A stretch of DNA of 64,000 nt from NCBI RefSeq assembly GCF_011297335.1, contig NZ_JAAOTJ010000017.1, positions 1-64,000 of the forward strand, read 5' to 3'. The position numbers were made by a program, and so were the translations under genes. This stretch comes from Catellatospora methionotrophica. Lineage in GTDB: Bacteria > Actinomycetota > Actinomycetes > Mycobacteriales > Micromonosporaceae. Position 1 is the stretch's first letter. The number at the start of each line of letters is the position of its first letter. The notes beneath the pieces are model-generated. The model did not search any database. It saw only the letters and a list, made by a program, of their open reading frames with translations, and was not told the origin of the DNA. Of this stretch, positions 8,444 through 17,209 are shown one piece after another.

Positions 8444-8638
8444 ATGGCGAAGGCCCTCTATGGCCACGTCACTGCTGCGCCTGATCGGCGTATGCTCGAC
8501 GAGGTCACCCGGTTGCGTGCCACGGTGCGGGCACTGGAGTTCGAGGTAACCCGGTTGCGTGCGGAGAACGATCGGCTGGCGGCTGCTGCTGCCGAGGCCG
8601 ACGAGTTCTTCCGTATTGCCGAGCCGGCTCTCACCTGA
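8444..8638 (+). CDS. Small leucine-zipper coiled-coil protein
   Basis: 64 residues, not assigned to a family. AAGGAG stands six bases before the ATG, a near-perfect ribosome site. Residues 18-47 form a charged coiled coil with the heptad pair EVTRLRA at 20-26 and again at 34-40. The DNA for the two copies is 19/20 identical, so this is a recent 42-bp internal duplication. It lies upstream of smc and is closed by a hairpin at 8644. It may form a dimer or bind another coiled-coil protein; function unknown. Confidence 0.75.
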   Translation: MAKALYGHVTAAPDRRMLDEVTRLRATVRALEFEVTRLRAENDRLAAAAAEADEFFRIAEPALT

Positions 8639-8643
8639 GCGAT

Positions 8644-8659
8644 CCCCGCGTCAGCGGGG
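8644..8659 (+). terminator. Short hairpin after the coiled-coil gene
   Basis: CCCCGC and GCGGGG close on GTCA, five bases past the stop codon. There is no T run. Confidence 0.5.
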
Positions 8660-8854
8660 CCGTGGCCATCCACATCATGTATGCGGATCGGCCACAGCGC
8701 ACCATTCCTTATGCGCGCCTCCACTCCTGTGGCGGCGCGCTTCCTTTTGTCCCGGCCCGTTTTCGCGCCGCCACCCGTTTGACCGGTGGGCGGCGCGGGG
8801 CACGTGGCACCCGCACCGACGGCGGCACGTCAGAAGGCCGATCTCCTCGCCGGG

Positions 8855-8860
8855 TACCCT
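8855..8860 (+). promoter_or_regulatory. Candidate -10 box for smc
   Basis: TACCCT lies about 70 bases before the smc start codon in a 290-base gap that shows no gene. No clear -35 box is seen. Confidence 0.3.
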
Positions 8861-8929
8861 GCTGCTTTGACCCGATAGCATGTGCCACCCGCCGACCGGC
8901 GGGATCGCTGATGATCATTTCGGAGCGCC

Positions 8930-11900
8930 GTGCACCTCAAGAGCCTGACGGTGAAGGGCTTCAAGTCCTTCGCCTCCGCGACCACGCTGCGGCTGGAGCC
9001 GGGCATCACCTGTGTGGTGGGCCCCAACGGCTCCGGCAAGTCCAACGTGGTGGACGCGATCTCCTGGGTGCTCGGCGAGCAGGGCGCCAAGGCCCTGCGC
9101 GGCGGCAAGATGGAAGACGTGATCTTCGCGGGGACGTCCGGCCGCCAGCCGCTGGGCCGCGCCGAGGTCACCCTCACCATCGACAACGCCGACGGCGCGC
9201 TGCCGATCGACTACACCGAGGTCTCGATCACCCGCCGGATGTTCCGCTCCGGCGAGAGCGAGTACGAGATCAACGGCGACGCCTGCCGCCTGATGGACAT
9301 CCAGGAACTGCTGTCCGACTCCGGCATCGGCCGCGAGATGCACGTCATCGTCGGTCAGGGCCGGCTGGACAGCGTGCTGCACGCCCGGCCCGAGGACCGC
9401 CGCGCGTTCATCGAGGAGGCCGCGGGCGTCCTCAAGCACCGCAAGCGCAAAGAGAAGGCGCTGCGCAAGCTGGACGCGATGCAGGCCAACCTGAACCGCG
9501 TCACCGACCTCACCGACGAGCTGCGCCGCCAGCTCAAGCCGCTGGGCCGGCAGGCCGAGGTGGCCCGCCGCGCCGCCACCATCCAGGCCGACCTGCGCGA
9601 CGCCCGGCTGCGGCTGCTCGCCGACGACCTGTACACGCTGCGCACCACCCTGGACCGGGAGGTCGCCGACGAGGCGGCCCTGCGCACGAAGCGCGAACTG
9701 GTCGAGGAGGAGTACGAGCAGGTCCAGTTGCGGCTGTCGGCGCTGGAGTCGGCGCACGCCGCCGACGCGCCCGCGCTGACCCAGGCCCAGGACGTCTGGT
9801 ATCAGCTCTCCGCGCTGCAGGAGCGCTTCCGCTCCACCGCCCAGCTCGCCGCCGAGCGCCACCGCCACCTGGCCGCACCGGCCGAGGAGGAGCGGTCCGG
9901 TCGCGACCCCGACCGGCTGGAGGCCGAGGCGGAGGCTGTACGCGAGCAGGAGGAGGCGCTGCGCGAGGCGCTGACCGACGACCAGGTGCGCCTGGCCGAG
10001 GCCGTCGAGCGCCGCCAGGAGCTGGAGCGCCAGCTCGCCGGAGCCGAACGTGCCCTGGTCGCCGCCGTCAAGGCCATCGCGGACCGGCGCGAGGGCATGG
10101 CCAAGCTGTCCGGCCAGGTCAACGCCGCGCGCACGCGTACCGCGACCGCGTCGGAGGAGATCGAGCGCCTGTCCACGGCGTACGGCGACGCCGCGATGCG
10201 CGCCGAGGCCGCCCAGGAGCAGGTCGACGCCGTCGCCGAGCAGACCTCCGACGCCGACCGCGACAACGCCGACCTCGACACGGCCCACGCCGTCGCGGTC
10301 GCCGCGTACGAGGAGGCCAACGCCGCCGTCAAGCGCGCCTCCGACGCCGAACGCGCCGCCGAGAAGGAGGCCACCGGCTGGAAGGCCCGCGAGGAGGCGC
10401 TCGCGCTCGGCCTCAACCGCAAGGACGGTGCGGGCGCGCTGCTGGCCCGCGGCGGCGAGGTGCCCGGCCTGCTGGGCAGCGTCGCGTCGCTGCTGGCCGT
10501 CGAGCCCGGCTGCGAGGCGGCGCTGGCCGCGGCGCTGGGCGCGCTCGCCGACGCGGTCGCGGTGTCCGGTGTCGACGAGGCGGCCGAGGCGATGCGGCTG
10601 CTCAAGATCCAGGATGCGGGCCGTGCCGCGCTGCTGATCGGCACGCCCACCCCGCAGTCGCGGCCCGACGTGGCGCTGCCGAGCGGCGCGCGCTGGGTGC
10701 TCGACGTGGTGCGCTGCGCGGACACCATCCGCCCCGCGATCACCAGCGCCCTGCGCGACGTGGTCCTCGTCGCCGACCTGCGGGCCGCTTCCGCCCTGGT
10801 CGCCGCCCATCCGTCGCTGCGCGCGGTGACCGCCGAGGGCGACCTGGTCGGCGCGTTCTCCGGCGCGGGCGGCTCGGCCAAGGCCCCCAGCTACATCGAG
10901 GTCCAGGCGGCCGTCGACGAGGCCCGCGCCAAGCGGGCCGCGGCCGAGGAGTCCATCGCCGTACTGCGCGAGGAGATCGCCGAGACACGCGAGGTCGCGA
11001 CCGGCCGCAAGCGCGAGGTCGACGAGGCCGCCGCCGCCAAGCGCGCCGCCGAGGGCGAGCGCAACGCCGCCGCCCGGCGGCTGGCCGAGGTCAGCGCCGG
11101 GGCCCGCTCCGCGCAGGCCGAGGCGCAGCGCCTGGCCGCGTCCCGGGACAAGGCCGTCGCCGCCCGCGAGCAGGACCTCGCGCACCTGACCGAACTCGAG
11201 GAGCGGCTGATGGCCGCCGAGGCGGTGCCGGTCGACGAGGACCCGTCCACCGCCGAGCGCGACCAGCTCGCCGCGCTGGTGCCGCAGGCCCGCCAGAACG
11301 AGGTCGAGGTCCGGCTGGCCGTACGCACCGCCGAGGAGCGGGTCTCGCAGATCGCGGGCCGGGCCGACTCGCTGCTGCGCCAGGCCGCCGCCGAGCGGGC
11401 CGCCCGGGAGCGCGCCGCCGCCCGCCGGGCCGCCCGCGAGCGGGGCGCCGCCGTGGCCAAGGCCGTCGAATCCGGCACCCGTGACGTGCTGAACAGGCTG
11501 AACGTGGCGCTGGAGGAGGCCGCGGAACGCCGGGACACCATCGCGCAGGCGCGTACGGCGCGGGAGGCCGAGCTGGCCCAGGTGCGCAACGGGGCCAAGC
11601 GGCTCGGCGACGACCTGAACCGGCTGACCTCCGAGGTCCACCGCGACGAGGTCGCCCGCGCCGAGCAGCGCATGCGCATCGAGCAGCTGGAAACCCGCGC
11701 CGCCGAGGAGTTCTCGATGGACGTGGAGACCCTGCTCGGCGAGTACGGTCCCGACGTGCCGGTGCCGGTGATCATGCTGGGGTCCGCCGACCTGGCCGAG
11801 CCGGAGCCGTACGACCGGGCGATCCAGGAGAAGCGCGCCGCCAAGGCCGAACGCGACCTCGCCCTGCTCGGCAAGGTCAACCCGCTGGCGCTGGAGGAGT

Positions 11901-12469
11901 TCGCGGCGCTGGAGGAGCGCTACAAGTTCCTCTCCGACCAGCTCGAAGACCTCAAGGCCACCCGCAAGGACCTGCTCACCGTGGTCAAGGACGTCGACGA
12001 CCGCATCCTGGAGGTGTTCGCGACGGCGTTCGAGGACACCGCGCGCGAGTTCCAGGTCGTCTTCCCGATCCTGTTCCCGGGCGGCGAGGGCCGCCTCGTG
12101 CTGACCGACCCGGACAACATGCTCACCACCGGCGTCGAGGTCGAGGCCCGCCCGCCCGGCAAGAAGATCAAGCGGCTGTCGCTGCTGTCGGGTGGCGAGC
12201 GCTCGCTGACCGCCGTGGCGATGCTGTGCGCGATCTTCCGCGCCCGCCCCAGTCCCTTCTACATCATGGACGAGGTGGAGGCGGCGCTCGACGACGTCAA
12301 CCTCGGCCGCCTGATCACCCTGTTCCGGGAGCTGCGCTCGCGCAGTCAGCTGATCATCATCACGCACCAGAAGCGCACCATGGAGGTCGCCGACGCCCTG
12401 TACGGCGTGACCATGCGCAACGGTGTCACCGAAGTGATCAGCCAGCGGCTGAAGGGCGAGTCCGAATGA
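8930..12469 (+). CDS. smc: Chromosome segregation protein SMC
   Basis: 1179 residues, full length. This ATPase with ScpA/ScpB loads at ParB-parS and extrudes DNA loops to compact and separate chromosomes. Walker A GPNGSGKS is at 31-38. Coiled coils flank a hinge near residues 510-650 (LARGGEVPGLLGSVASLL onward). The C-terminal ABC signature LLSGGERSL is near 1085, followed by Walker B FYIMDEVEAALDD and THQKRTME. The GTG start follows CGGAG. It overlaps the HAD gene by four bases (ATGA). The antisense strand carries long open frames, a coding-bias effect. Confidence 0.97.
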   Translation: MHLKSLTVKGFKSFASATTLRLEPGITCVVGPNGSGKSNVVDAISWVLGEQGAKALRGGKMEDVIFAGTSGRQPLGRAEVTLTIDNADGALPIDYTEVSITRRMFRSGESEYEINGDACRLMDIQELLSDSGIGREMHVIVGQGRLDSVLHARPEDRRAFIEEAAGVLKHRKRKEKALRKLDAMQANLNRVTDLTDELRRQLKPLGRQAEVARRAATIQADLRDARLRLLADDLYTLRTTLDREVADEAALRTKRELVEEEYEQVQLRLSALESAHAADAPALTQAQDVWYQLSALQERFRSTAQLAAERHRHLAAPAEEERSGRDPDRLEAEAEAVREQEEALREALTDDQVRLAEAVERRQELERQLAGAERALVAAVKAIADRREGMAKLSGQVNAARTRTATASEEIERLSTAYGDAAMRAEAAQEQVDAVAEQTSDADRDNADLDTAHAVAVAAYEEANAAVKRASDAERAAEKEATGWKAREEALALGLNRKDGAGALLARGGEVPGLLGSVASLLAVEPGCEAALAAALGALADAVAVSGVDEAAEAMRLLKIQDAGRAALLIGTPTPQSRPDVALPSGARWVLDVVRCADTIRPAITSALRDVVLVADLRAASALVAAHPSLRAVTAEGDLVGAFSGAGGSAKAPSYIEVQAAVDEARAKRAAAEESIAVLREEIAETREVATGRKREVDEAAAAKRAAEGERNAAARRLAEVSAGARSAQAEAQRLAASRDKAVAAREQDLAHLTELEERLMAAEAVPVDEDPSTAERDQLAALVPQARQNEVEVRLAVRTAEERVSQIAGRADSLLRQAAAERAARERAAARRAARERGAAVAKAVESGTRDVLNRLNVALEEAAERRDTIAQARTAREAELAQVRNGAKRLGDDLNRLTSEVHRDEVARAEQRMRIEQLETRAAEEFSMDVETLLGEYGPDVPVPVIMLGSADLAEPEPYDRAIQEKRAAKAERDLALLGKVNPLALEEFAALEERYKFLSDQLEDLKATRKDLLTVVKDVDDRILEVFATAFEDTAREFQVVFPILFPGGEGRLVLTDPDNMLTTGVEVEARPPGKKIKRLSLLSGGERSLTAVAMLCAIFRARPSPFYIMDEVEAALDDVNLGRLITLFRELRSRSQLIIITHQKRTMEVADALYGVTMRNGVTEVISQRLKGESE

Positions 12470-13065
12470 GGCGCCGGCCCGCCGAGGCACTGCTGATCGA
12501 CTTCGACGGTGTGCTCCGCCACTTCGACCCCGCGGCGTACGGCGACTTCGAGTCCCGCCATGGCGTCGCGCCCGCGAAGCTGCTGGAGTCGGGGCTGGAA
12601 TGGGCCCGCCAGCTGCCCGCGATCACCGGTCACTGGACCCGGCAGCAGTGGCTGGACGAGATCGCGGCGCACACCGGCGCGTCCGCGGCGGCGCTGACCG
12701 AGTGGGACGCCTACCCCGGCTACGTCGACGAGGCCGTGCTCGGCTTCGTACGCGAGGTGCGCGCCGCCGGGCGCAGGGTCGGCCTGGCCACCAACGCCAC
12801 CGACGACCTGTACGACGACCTGGCCCTGCTCGGCCTGACCGACGAGTTCGACGCGATCGTCTCCTCGGCGGAACTGGGCTTGCACAAGCCGTCGAAGGAG
12901 TTCTTCAAGGCGGCCTGCCTGGCCCTGGAGACCCCCGCCGACCGCTGCCTGTTCCTCGACGACACCGACCGCAACATCCGCGGCGCCCGCGCCGCCGGAC
13001 TGTCCGCGCTCCGCTGGGACGGCCCCGCCGCCCTCCCGTACGCCCGAGCCGCCCTGAACCTCTAA
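12466..13065 (+). CDS. HAD-superfamily hydrolase, subfamily IA
   Basis: 199 residues. Motif I is DFDGVLR, motif II lies in LATNATDDL, the motif III Lys is in HKPSKEFF, and motif IV is FLDDTDRNI. An alpha-helical cap sits between residues 20 and 90. These mark a phosphatase or dehalogenase-like hydrolase; the substrate is unknown. Motif I reads DFDGV rather than DxDGT, a common variant. The ATG overlaps the smc stop (ATGA), so translation is coupled. A 63-bp inverted element lies 52 bases beyond its stop. Confidence 0.88.
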   Translation: MRRRPAEALLIDFDGVLRHFDPAAYGDFESRHGVAPAKLLESGLEWARQLPAITGHWTRQQWLDEIAAHTGASAAALTEWDAYPGYVDEAVLGFVREVRAAGRRVGLATNATDDLYDDLALLGLTDEFDAIVSSAELGLHKPSKEFFKAACLALETPADRCLFLDDTDRNIRGARAAGLSALRWDGPAALPYARAALNL

Positions 13066-13117
13066 CCCCACCCGCCGCGCCCCGCGCACCCCGCGCGCCC
13101 CGCGCCCACCCCCGGGC

Positions 13118-13180
13118 CGCAACTCTTAAAGAGTCGCGCCTTCTTGACTGTCCCCAGGCCGCGACTCTTTAAGAGTTGCG
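13118..13180. repeat. 63-bp dispersed inverted element, copy 2
   Basis: Arms 13118-13138 and 13160-13180 are perfect 21-bp reverse complements, and two more flanking pairs extend the match to 23 bp. The spacer is 21 bp (13139-13159) and differs from copy 1. C-rich DNA lies to the left (13066-13116) and G-rich to the right (13184-13259). It separates the HAD gene from the ABC exporter operon. Confidence 0.92.
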
Positions 13181-13429
13181 GCAGAGGGGGCGTGGCGGGC
13201 GGGCGGGGCGGAGGCGCGGCGCGACGTGGCGGTGGGGGCGGTGGGGTGGGTTGGTGTGAAAGTTTCTCTCGGGATGTGGAATCGGTAAGGGGCGGTGACA
13301 ACCGGATCTCCGTGCTGCGCGTGACTACTACCGGACTCTTGACGATCTCCATGGGCGGCTCTCGGGTAGAGAGCGGTTTCCGGAGATGCGGGGGTGCGCA
13401 CGACCCGATTCGGCGAGGGGAGCGCGGCG
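13181..13429. other. Intergenic region upstream of the ABC exporter
   Basis: No gene is visible. The first 80 bases are G-rich on the plus strand. The second half is less GC-rich and probably holds the exporter promoter (TTGACG at 13339-13344 and TAGAGA at 13367-13372). Their spacing of 22 is too long for a confident call. Confidence 0.4.
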
Positions 13430-14086
13430 ATGTCGTCGTCGCTGGTAGTGGACCGCGTAACGGTGGAGTACACCGCCGGAGCGCCGGTGCTGCGTGACGT
13501 GTCCGTGACGGCCATGGCGGGCCGCATGCTCGCGGTGACCGGCCCGTCCGGCGCGGGTAAGACGACCCTGCTGCGGGCCATGGCGGGTGTGCTGCGCCCG
13601 GTCAGCGGCGCGGTCGCGGTCGACGGCAGACCGCTGAGGGACCGCGACGACGCGGTCGGTCGCCGGGTGGTGCTGATCCCGCAGGACAACGGACTGGCCA
13701 CCATCCTCACCGCGGGTGAGAACGTGCAGGTCGTGCTGGTGGCCAACGGGTTCACCCCGGAGGACGCGCGCCGGGCCACGGCCGAGTCGCTGGAGCACGT
13801 CGGCCTGTCCGCGCAGGCGGGGCAGCTGGTCGAGGAGCTGTCCGGCGGCCAGCAGCAGCGTACGGCGATCGCCCGCGGCCTGGCCCTGTCCGGTGCGGTG
13901 CTGCTGGCCGACGAGGTCACCAGCGAGCTGGACGCGGCCAACCGCGCCCGGGTGCTCGACCTGCTGCGCGCCGAGGCAGACCGGGGCGCCTGCGTCGTGC
14001 TGGCCACCCACGACCTCGAAGCCGCCGCCGCCTGCGACGCCGAACTACACCTGCTCGACGGCGCTGCCGAGCTGGTCCGGGCCTGA
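13430..14086 (+). CDS. ABC transporter ATP-binding protein (MacB/LolD type)
   Basis: 218 residues from ATG at 13430, with GAGGGGAG seven bases upstream. Walker A GPSGAGKT at 38-45, signature LSGGQQQ, Walker B AVLLADEVTSELD and the switch THD are all intact. The short length and FtsX-type permease partners place it in the LolD/MacB exporter class. It is the first gene of an ATPase-permease-permease-ATPase set. It may form a heterodimer with the last gene, whose signature is degenerate. Substrate unknown. Confidence 0.9.
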   Translation: MSSSLVVDRVTVEYTAGAPVLRDVSVTAMAGRMLAVTGPSGAGKTTLLRAMAGVLRPVSGAVAVDGRPLRDRDDAVGRRVVLIPQDNGLATILTAGENVQVVLVANGFTPEDARRATAESLEHVGLSAQAGQLVEELSGGQQQRTAIARGLALSGAVLLADEVTSELDAANRARVLDLLRAEADRGACVVLATHDLEAAAACDAELHLLDGAAELVRA

Positions 14087-14203
14087 CAACCCATCCAGGC
14101 TGCCCCACCGGGCCAGGCCGACTGTCTTGAACCTCACCCCCGATCCGCCTCCCGTGGAAGCGCCTGCCGCGCCGTGATCGGGGAACCCCCGAAGAGGTAG
14201 CGC

Positions 14204-17200
14204 ATGCTTCGCTTGGTACTCGGCGTGCTGGCGAGCCGCCGCAGCCAGGCTGTGACCCTGGCCGTGCTGGCCGTGCTGGCGGTCGCCGCCGGCACCGCCG
14301 CGCCGCTCTACGCCTCCGCCGCCGACCGCGCCGTGGTCTCCGCCGAACTGCGCGCCGCCACCGCGGCCGAGCGCTCCATCGCCTTCACCGCCGAGATCGC
14401 CGCGGCCGGCGGGTACACCGCGCAGCTCGACAGCCTGCGCGGTCAGGTCGCCGAACGCACCGACGGCAGCGGGCTGACCGAGGTCGTCGCGGTGCACGCG
14501 GACGGCCGGGTGCCGGGCATCGCGCCGGTCGACGCGCCGCTGTCGATGCGCGCCGACGTGTGCGAGCACCTGGTGTTCACCGCCGGAACCTGCCCGGCCG
14601 CCGCGAACGAGGTCGCGATCAGCGAACCCACCGCGCAGCGGCTCGGCGTGAGCACCGGCGGCGAGTTCGTCTACGAGGCCCAGCGCGCCCCGAAGCCGCT
14701 GACCCTGCGCGTGGTCGGGGTGTACGACCCGGCGGGGCCGCTGTCCACCGGTGACCCGTACTGGGCCGGGCGGGCCGACTACACGCCGCGTCCGCAGCGG
14801 GTGGGCAATCCGATGTTCGTGGCCGCGCCGACGATCGCGGCCCTGGACGCGGCCACGCTGGTCGCGACCGTGGACATGATCGCGGGCGACGAGACCTTCA
14901 CGGCGGGCAACCTCGACGGGCTGACCGAGGTGGTCAAGCCGGGGCTGGGGCTGGTCGGCGTACGGATCGACAACGGCCTGCCGCGGCTGCTCCAGCGGAT
15001 CGAGGACACCCGCGAGGTGCTGGGCCTGGCCGCCCCGCTCGGCGCGGTGCAGCTGCTCGTCGTGTGCTGGTTCGTGCTGCTGATGGCAATCGGGTACACC
15101 GCCTCGGAGCGGCGCAGCGAGCTGGCGCTGGGCCTGCTGCGCGGCGTGCTGCCCCGGCACCGGGGCCTGCTCGCGCTCGGCCCGACAGCCCTGGTGCTGC
15201 TGGTCGCCGCGCCGTTCGGGGTGCTGCTGGGCTGGCTGCTGGTGCGGTTGCTGACCTGGGCGACGTTCGCGCGCGCCCAGGACGTCGTGCTCGATCGGGG
15301 GGCTCTGCTGGCAGCGGGTGGCACGCTGCTCGTCGTCATGATCAGTGCGGCGGTCGCCGAGTGGCGGGTGTTCTCCGGCTCGCTGATGGAGGGGCTGCGG
15401 CAGGTGCCGACCCGGCGTCGGCGGCGCGTCGGGCTGGTCGAGCTGGCGGTGGCGGTGGTCGCCCTGGCCGCGATCGGGCAGTCGTACGCCACGGACAGCC
15501 AGGAGGGCGGGCTGCCACTGCTCGCGCCGCTGCTGCTGGCGATCGTGGTCGGCCTGCTCACCGCCCGGGTGGTGCGGTCCGCGGCGACCCGGTTCGGCGC
15601 GTCCCGCCTGCACCGGGGCAAGCTCGCGCACGGGCTCGCGGCGCTCCAGGTGGCACGCCGCCCCGGTGCCGACCGCCTGGTCGCGCTGACCGTCGTCGCG
15701 GTGGCCCTGGTCGGATACACGGTGAGCGCCTGGGATGTGGCCGCGAACGCGGCCCGGGAACGGGCCGAGCTGGCGCTGGGCGCGCCCCGGGCGCTGACCG
15801 TGTACGCCCAGTCGCGTACCGCGCTGCTGACGGCGGTCGCCAAGGCCGACCCCGCCGGGGCCTGGGCGATGGCGGTGACCCGGCAGGACGACCCCGACAT
15901 GACGCTGCTCGGTGTGGACAGCACCCGGCTGGCCGCCGTCGCGCTGTGGCCCGAGAACGCGACCGTGTCCGCGGCCGACGCGGCGAACCTGCTGCGTGCG
16001 CCCGCCGGTGATCCGGTGATGGTGGCGGGCGGCGGCCTGGAGTTCGACGTGAACACCACCGCGGACTTCGGCGGCCCGATGCGGTTGACCGCCGCCCTGG
16101 TCGGACCCGACGGGGCTCCGGTCACCGGCGCGGTGCAGATCGCCGACGGGGCCGGGCGCGCGTCGTACAAGCTGGATCTGCCCGCGTGTGCGGTCGCGCC
16201 GGGCTGCCGCCTGTTCTGGCTCAGCTTCCCCCAGTCGCCGGAGGGCTTCGGGCTGGTCCGGCTGCGCCAGCTCGGCCCGGACCGCACGCTGCTGGAGGGG
16301 CGGGCCATCGGCGCTGCCTCGCGGTGGCGGCCCGAGCTGGGTGCCGAGCGCGAGGTCACGGTGCTCAGCTCGGACGACGCCGTGGGCCTGAACTACGTGC
16401 CCAGCGACCCGCGCCAGATCAGCACCGACATCAGGCTGTACGTGTCCGACGCGCCCGTGCCGCTGCCCGTGGTGGTGTCGGGGCCGCCGTGGCTGCCGCA
16501 CACCGGCGAACTGTCCGAGATCGAGCCGCTGCAGGCCCTGCCACGGCCGGTGGACCTGCGCTGGCTGTCGCCGGTGCTGCCGGGGGCGGGCGCCTCGGGG
16601 GCGCTGTTCGACCTGCAGCTCGCCGACCGGCTCAGCGGCAGCCGCGACAACGCCATCCAGCTGCAGGTATGGCTCAACGAGAAGGCCCCCGCCGACGCCG
16701 TGGACCGGCTGCGCGCCGCGGGCCTGGTGCCGGTACGCGACGAGGCGGTGGCCGCGCGCGTCGACCGGTACCGCGAACAGGGTGCGGGGCTGGCCCTGCG
16801 GCTGCACCTGGCGGCGGCGGTGCTCAGCGTGCTGCTGGTGGCGCTGGCCGTGCTGGTGCTCGCCGCGACGGACCGCCGCAACCGCTCGGCCGAGCTGGCG
16901 GCGCTGCGCCTGCAGGGCCTGCCCGCCGGTGCGGCCGCCCGTGCGGGCCGCCTCGGCAACCTCGCCATGATCGGCATCGCGGCGCCCGTCGGCGCGCTCA
17001 CCGCCGTCGTCGCCTGGGCCGTCAGCGGCCCGGCCCGGCAGATGCTGACCGCCAGCGGCGGGCTCGCGCCACCGGGACCGGGCCTGCCGGTCGTCGCGGC
17101 GGCGGTCGTCGCCGCCACCGCGGTGCTGCTGGCGGCCGCGCTCACCGCCGGGCGCTCGCTGGCTCGGGCCACCACCGGCCGCCCCGGCACTCAGGAGGGA

Positions 17201-17209
17201 CCGCGATGA
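14204..17209 (+). CDS. FtsX-like ABC permease, large form (first paralogue)
   Basis: 1001 residues. The N-terminus has one membrane helix (about 15-35) and a large extracytoplasmic domain (about 40-280). A helix bundle follows (about 285-470), a fourth helix near 495, a second large external domain (about 520-860) and three final helices. This doubled FtsX/MacB layout (about ten helices) fits exporters or extracellular mechanotransmission systems. GAGGT precedes the ATG. The stop overlaps the next permease by four bases (ATGA). It resembles that neighbour throughout, so the pair arose by duplication. Confidence 0.88.
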   Translation: MLRLVLGVLASRRSQAVTLAVLAVLAVAAGTAAPLYASAADRAVVSAELRAATAAERSIAFTAEIAAAGGYTAQLDSLRGQVAERTDGSGLTEVVAVHADGRVPGIAPVDAPLSMRADVCEHLVFTAGTCPAAANEVAISEPTAQRLGVSTGGEFVYEAQRAPKPLTLRVVGVYDPAGPLSTGDPYWAGRADYTPRPQRVGNPMFVAAPTIAALDAATLVATVDMIAGDETFTAGNLDGLTEVVKPGLGLVGVRIDNGLPRLLQRIEDTREVLGLAAPLGAVQLLVVCWFVLLMAIGYTASERRSELALGLLRGVLPRHRGLLALGPTALVLLVAAPFGVLLGWLLVRLLTWATFARAQDVVLDRGALLAAGGTLLVVMISAAVAEWRVFSGSLMEGLRQVPTRRRRRVGLVELAVAVVALAAIGQSYATDSQEGGLPLLAPLLLAIVVGLLTARVVRSAATRFGASRLHRGKLAHGLAALQVARRPGADRLVALTVVAVALVGYTVSAWDVAANAARERAELALGAPRALTVYAQSRTALLTAVAKADPAGAWAMAVTRQDDPDMTLLGVDSTRLAAVALWPENATVSAADAANLLRAPAGDPVMVAGGGLEFDVNTTADFGGPMRLTAALVGPDGAPVTGAVQIADGAGRASYKLDLPACAVAPGCRLFWLSFPQSPEGFGLVRLRQLGPDRTLLEGRAIGAASRWRPELGAEREVTVLSSDDAVGLNYVPSDPRQISTDIRLYVSDAPVPLPVVVSGPPWLPHTGELSEIEPLQALPRPVDLRWLSPVLPGAGASGALFDLQLADRLSGSRDNAIQLQVWLNEKAPADAVDRLRAAGLVPVRDEAVAARVDRYREQGAGLALRLHLAAAVLSVLLVALAVLVLAATDRRNRSAELAALRLQGLPAGAAARAGRLGNLAMIGIAAPVGALTAVVAWAVSGPARQMLTASGGLAPPGPGLPVVAAAVVAATAVLLAAALTAGRSLARATTGRPGTQEGPR

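Noticed and set aside
8662-11484. Plus-strand open frame overlapping smc in another frame
   Set aside because: After 8930 it is a frame-shifted reading of smc, Arg/Gly-rich, with no ribosome site for its first codon.
8915-12490. Very long open frame antisense to smc (about 1190 codons)
   Set aside because: High-GC codon bias keeps the antisense frame open. The translation is low-complexity Gly/Arg/Leu with no domain, while the plus strand encodes a complete SMC.
13339-13372. TTGACG...TAGAGA as a sigma-70 promoter for the ABC exporter
   Set aside because: The 22-base spacing is outside the usual 16-19 range.
14045-16807. Long open frame antisense to the first permease
   Set aside because: Composition is His/Arg/Gln-rich shadow sequence with no recognisable domain or start signal.
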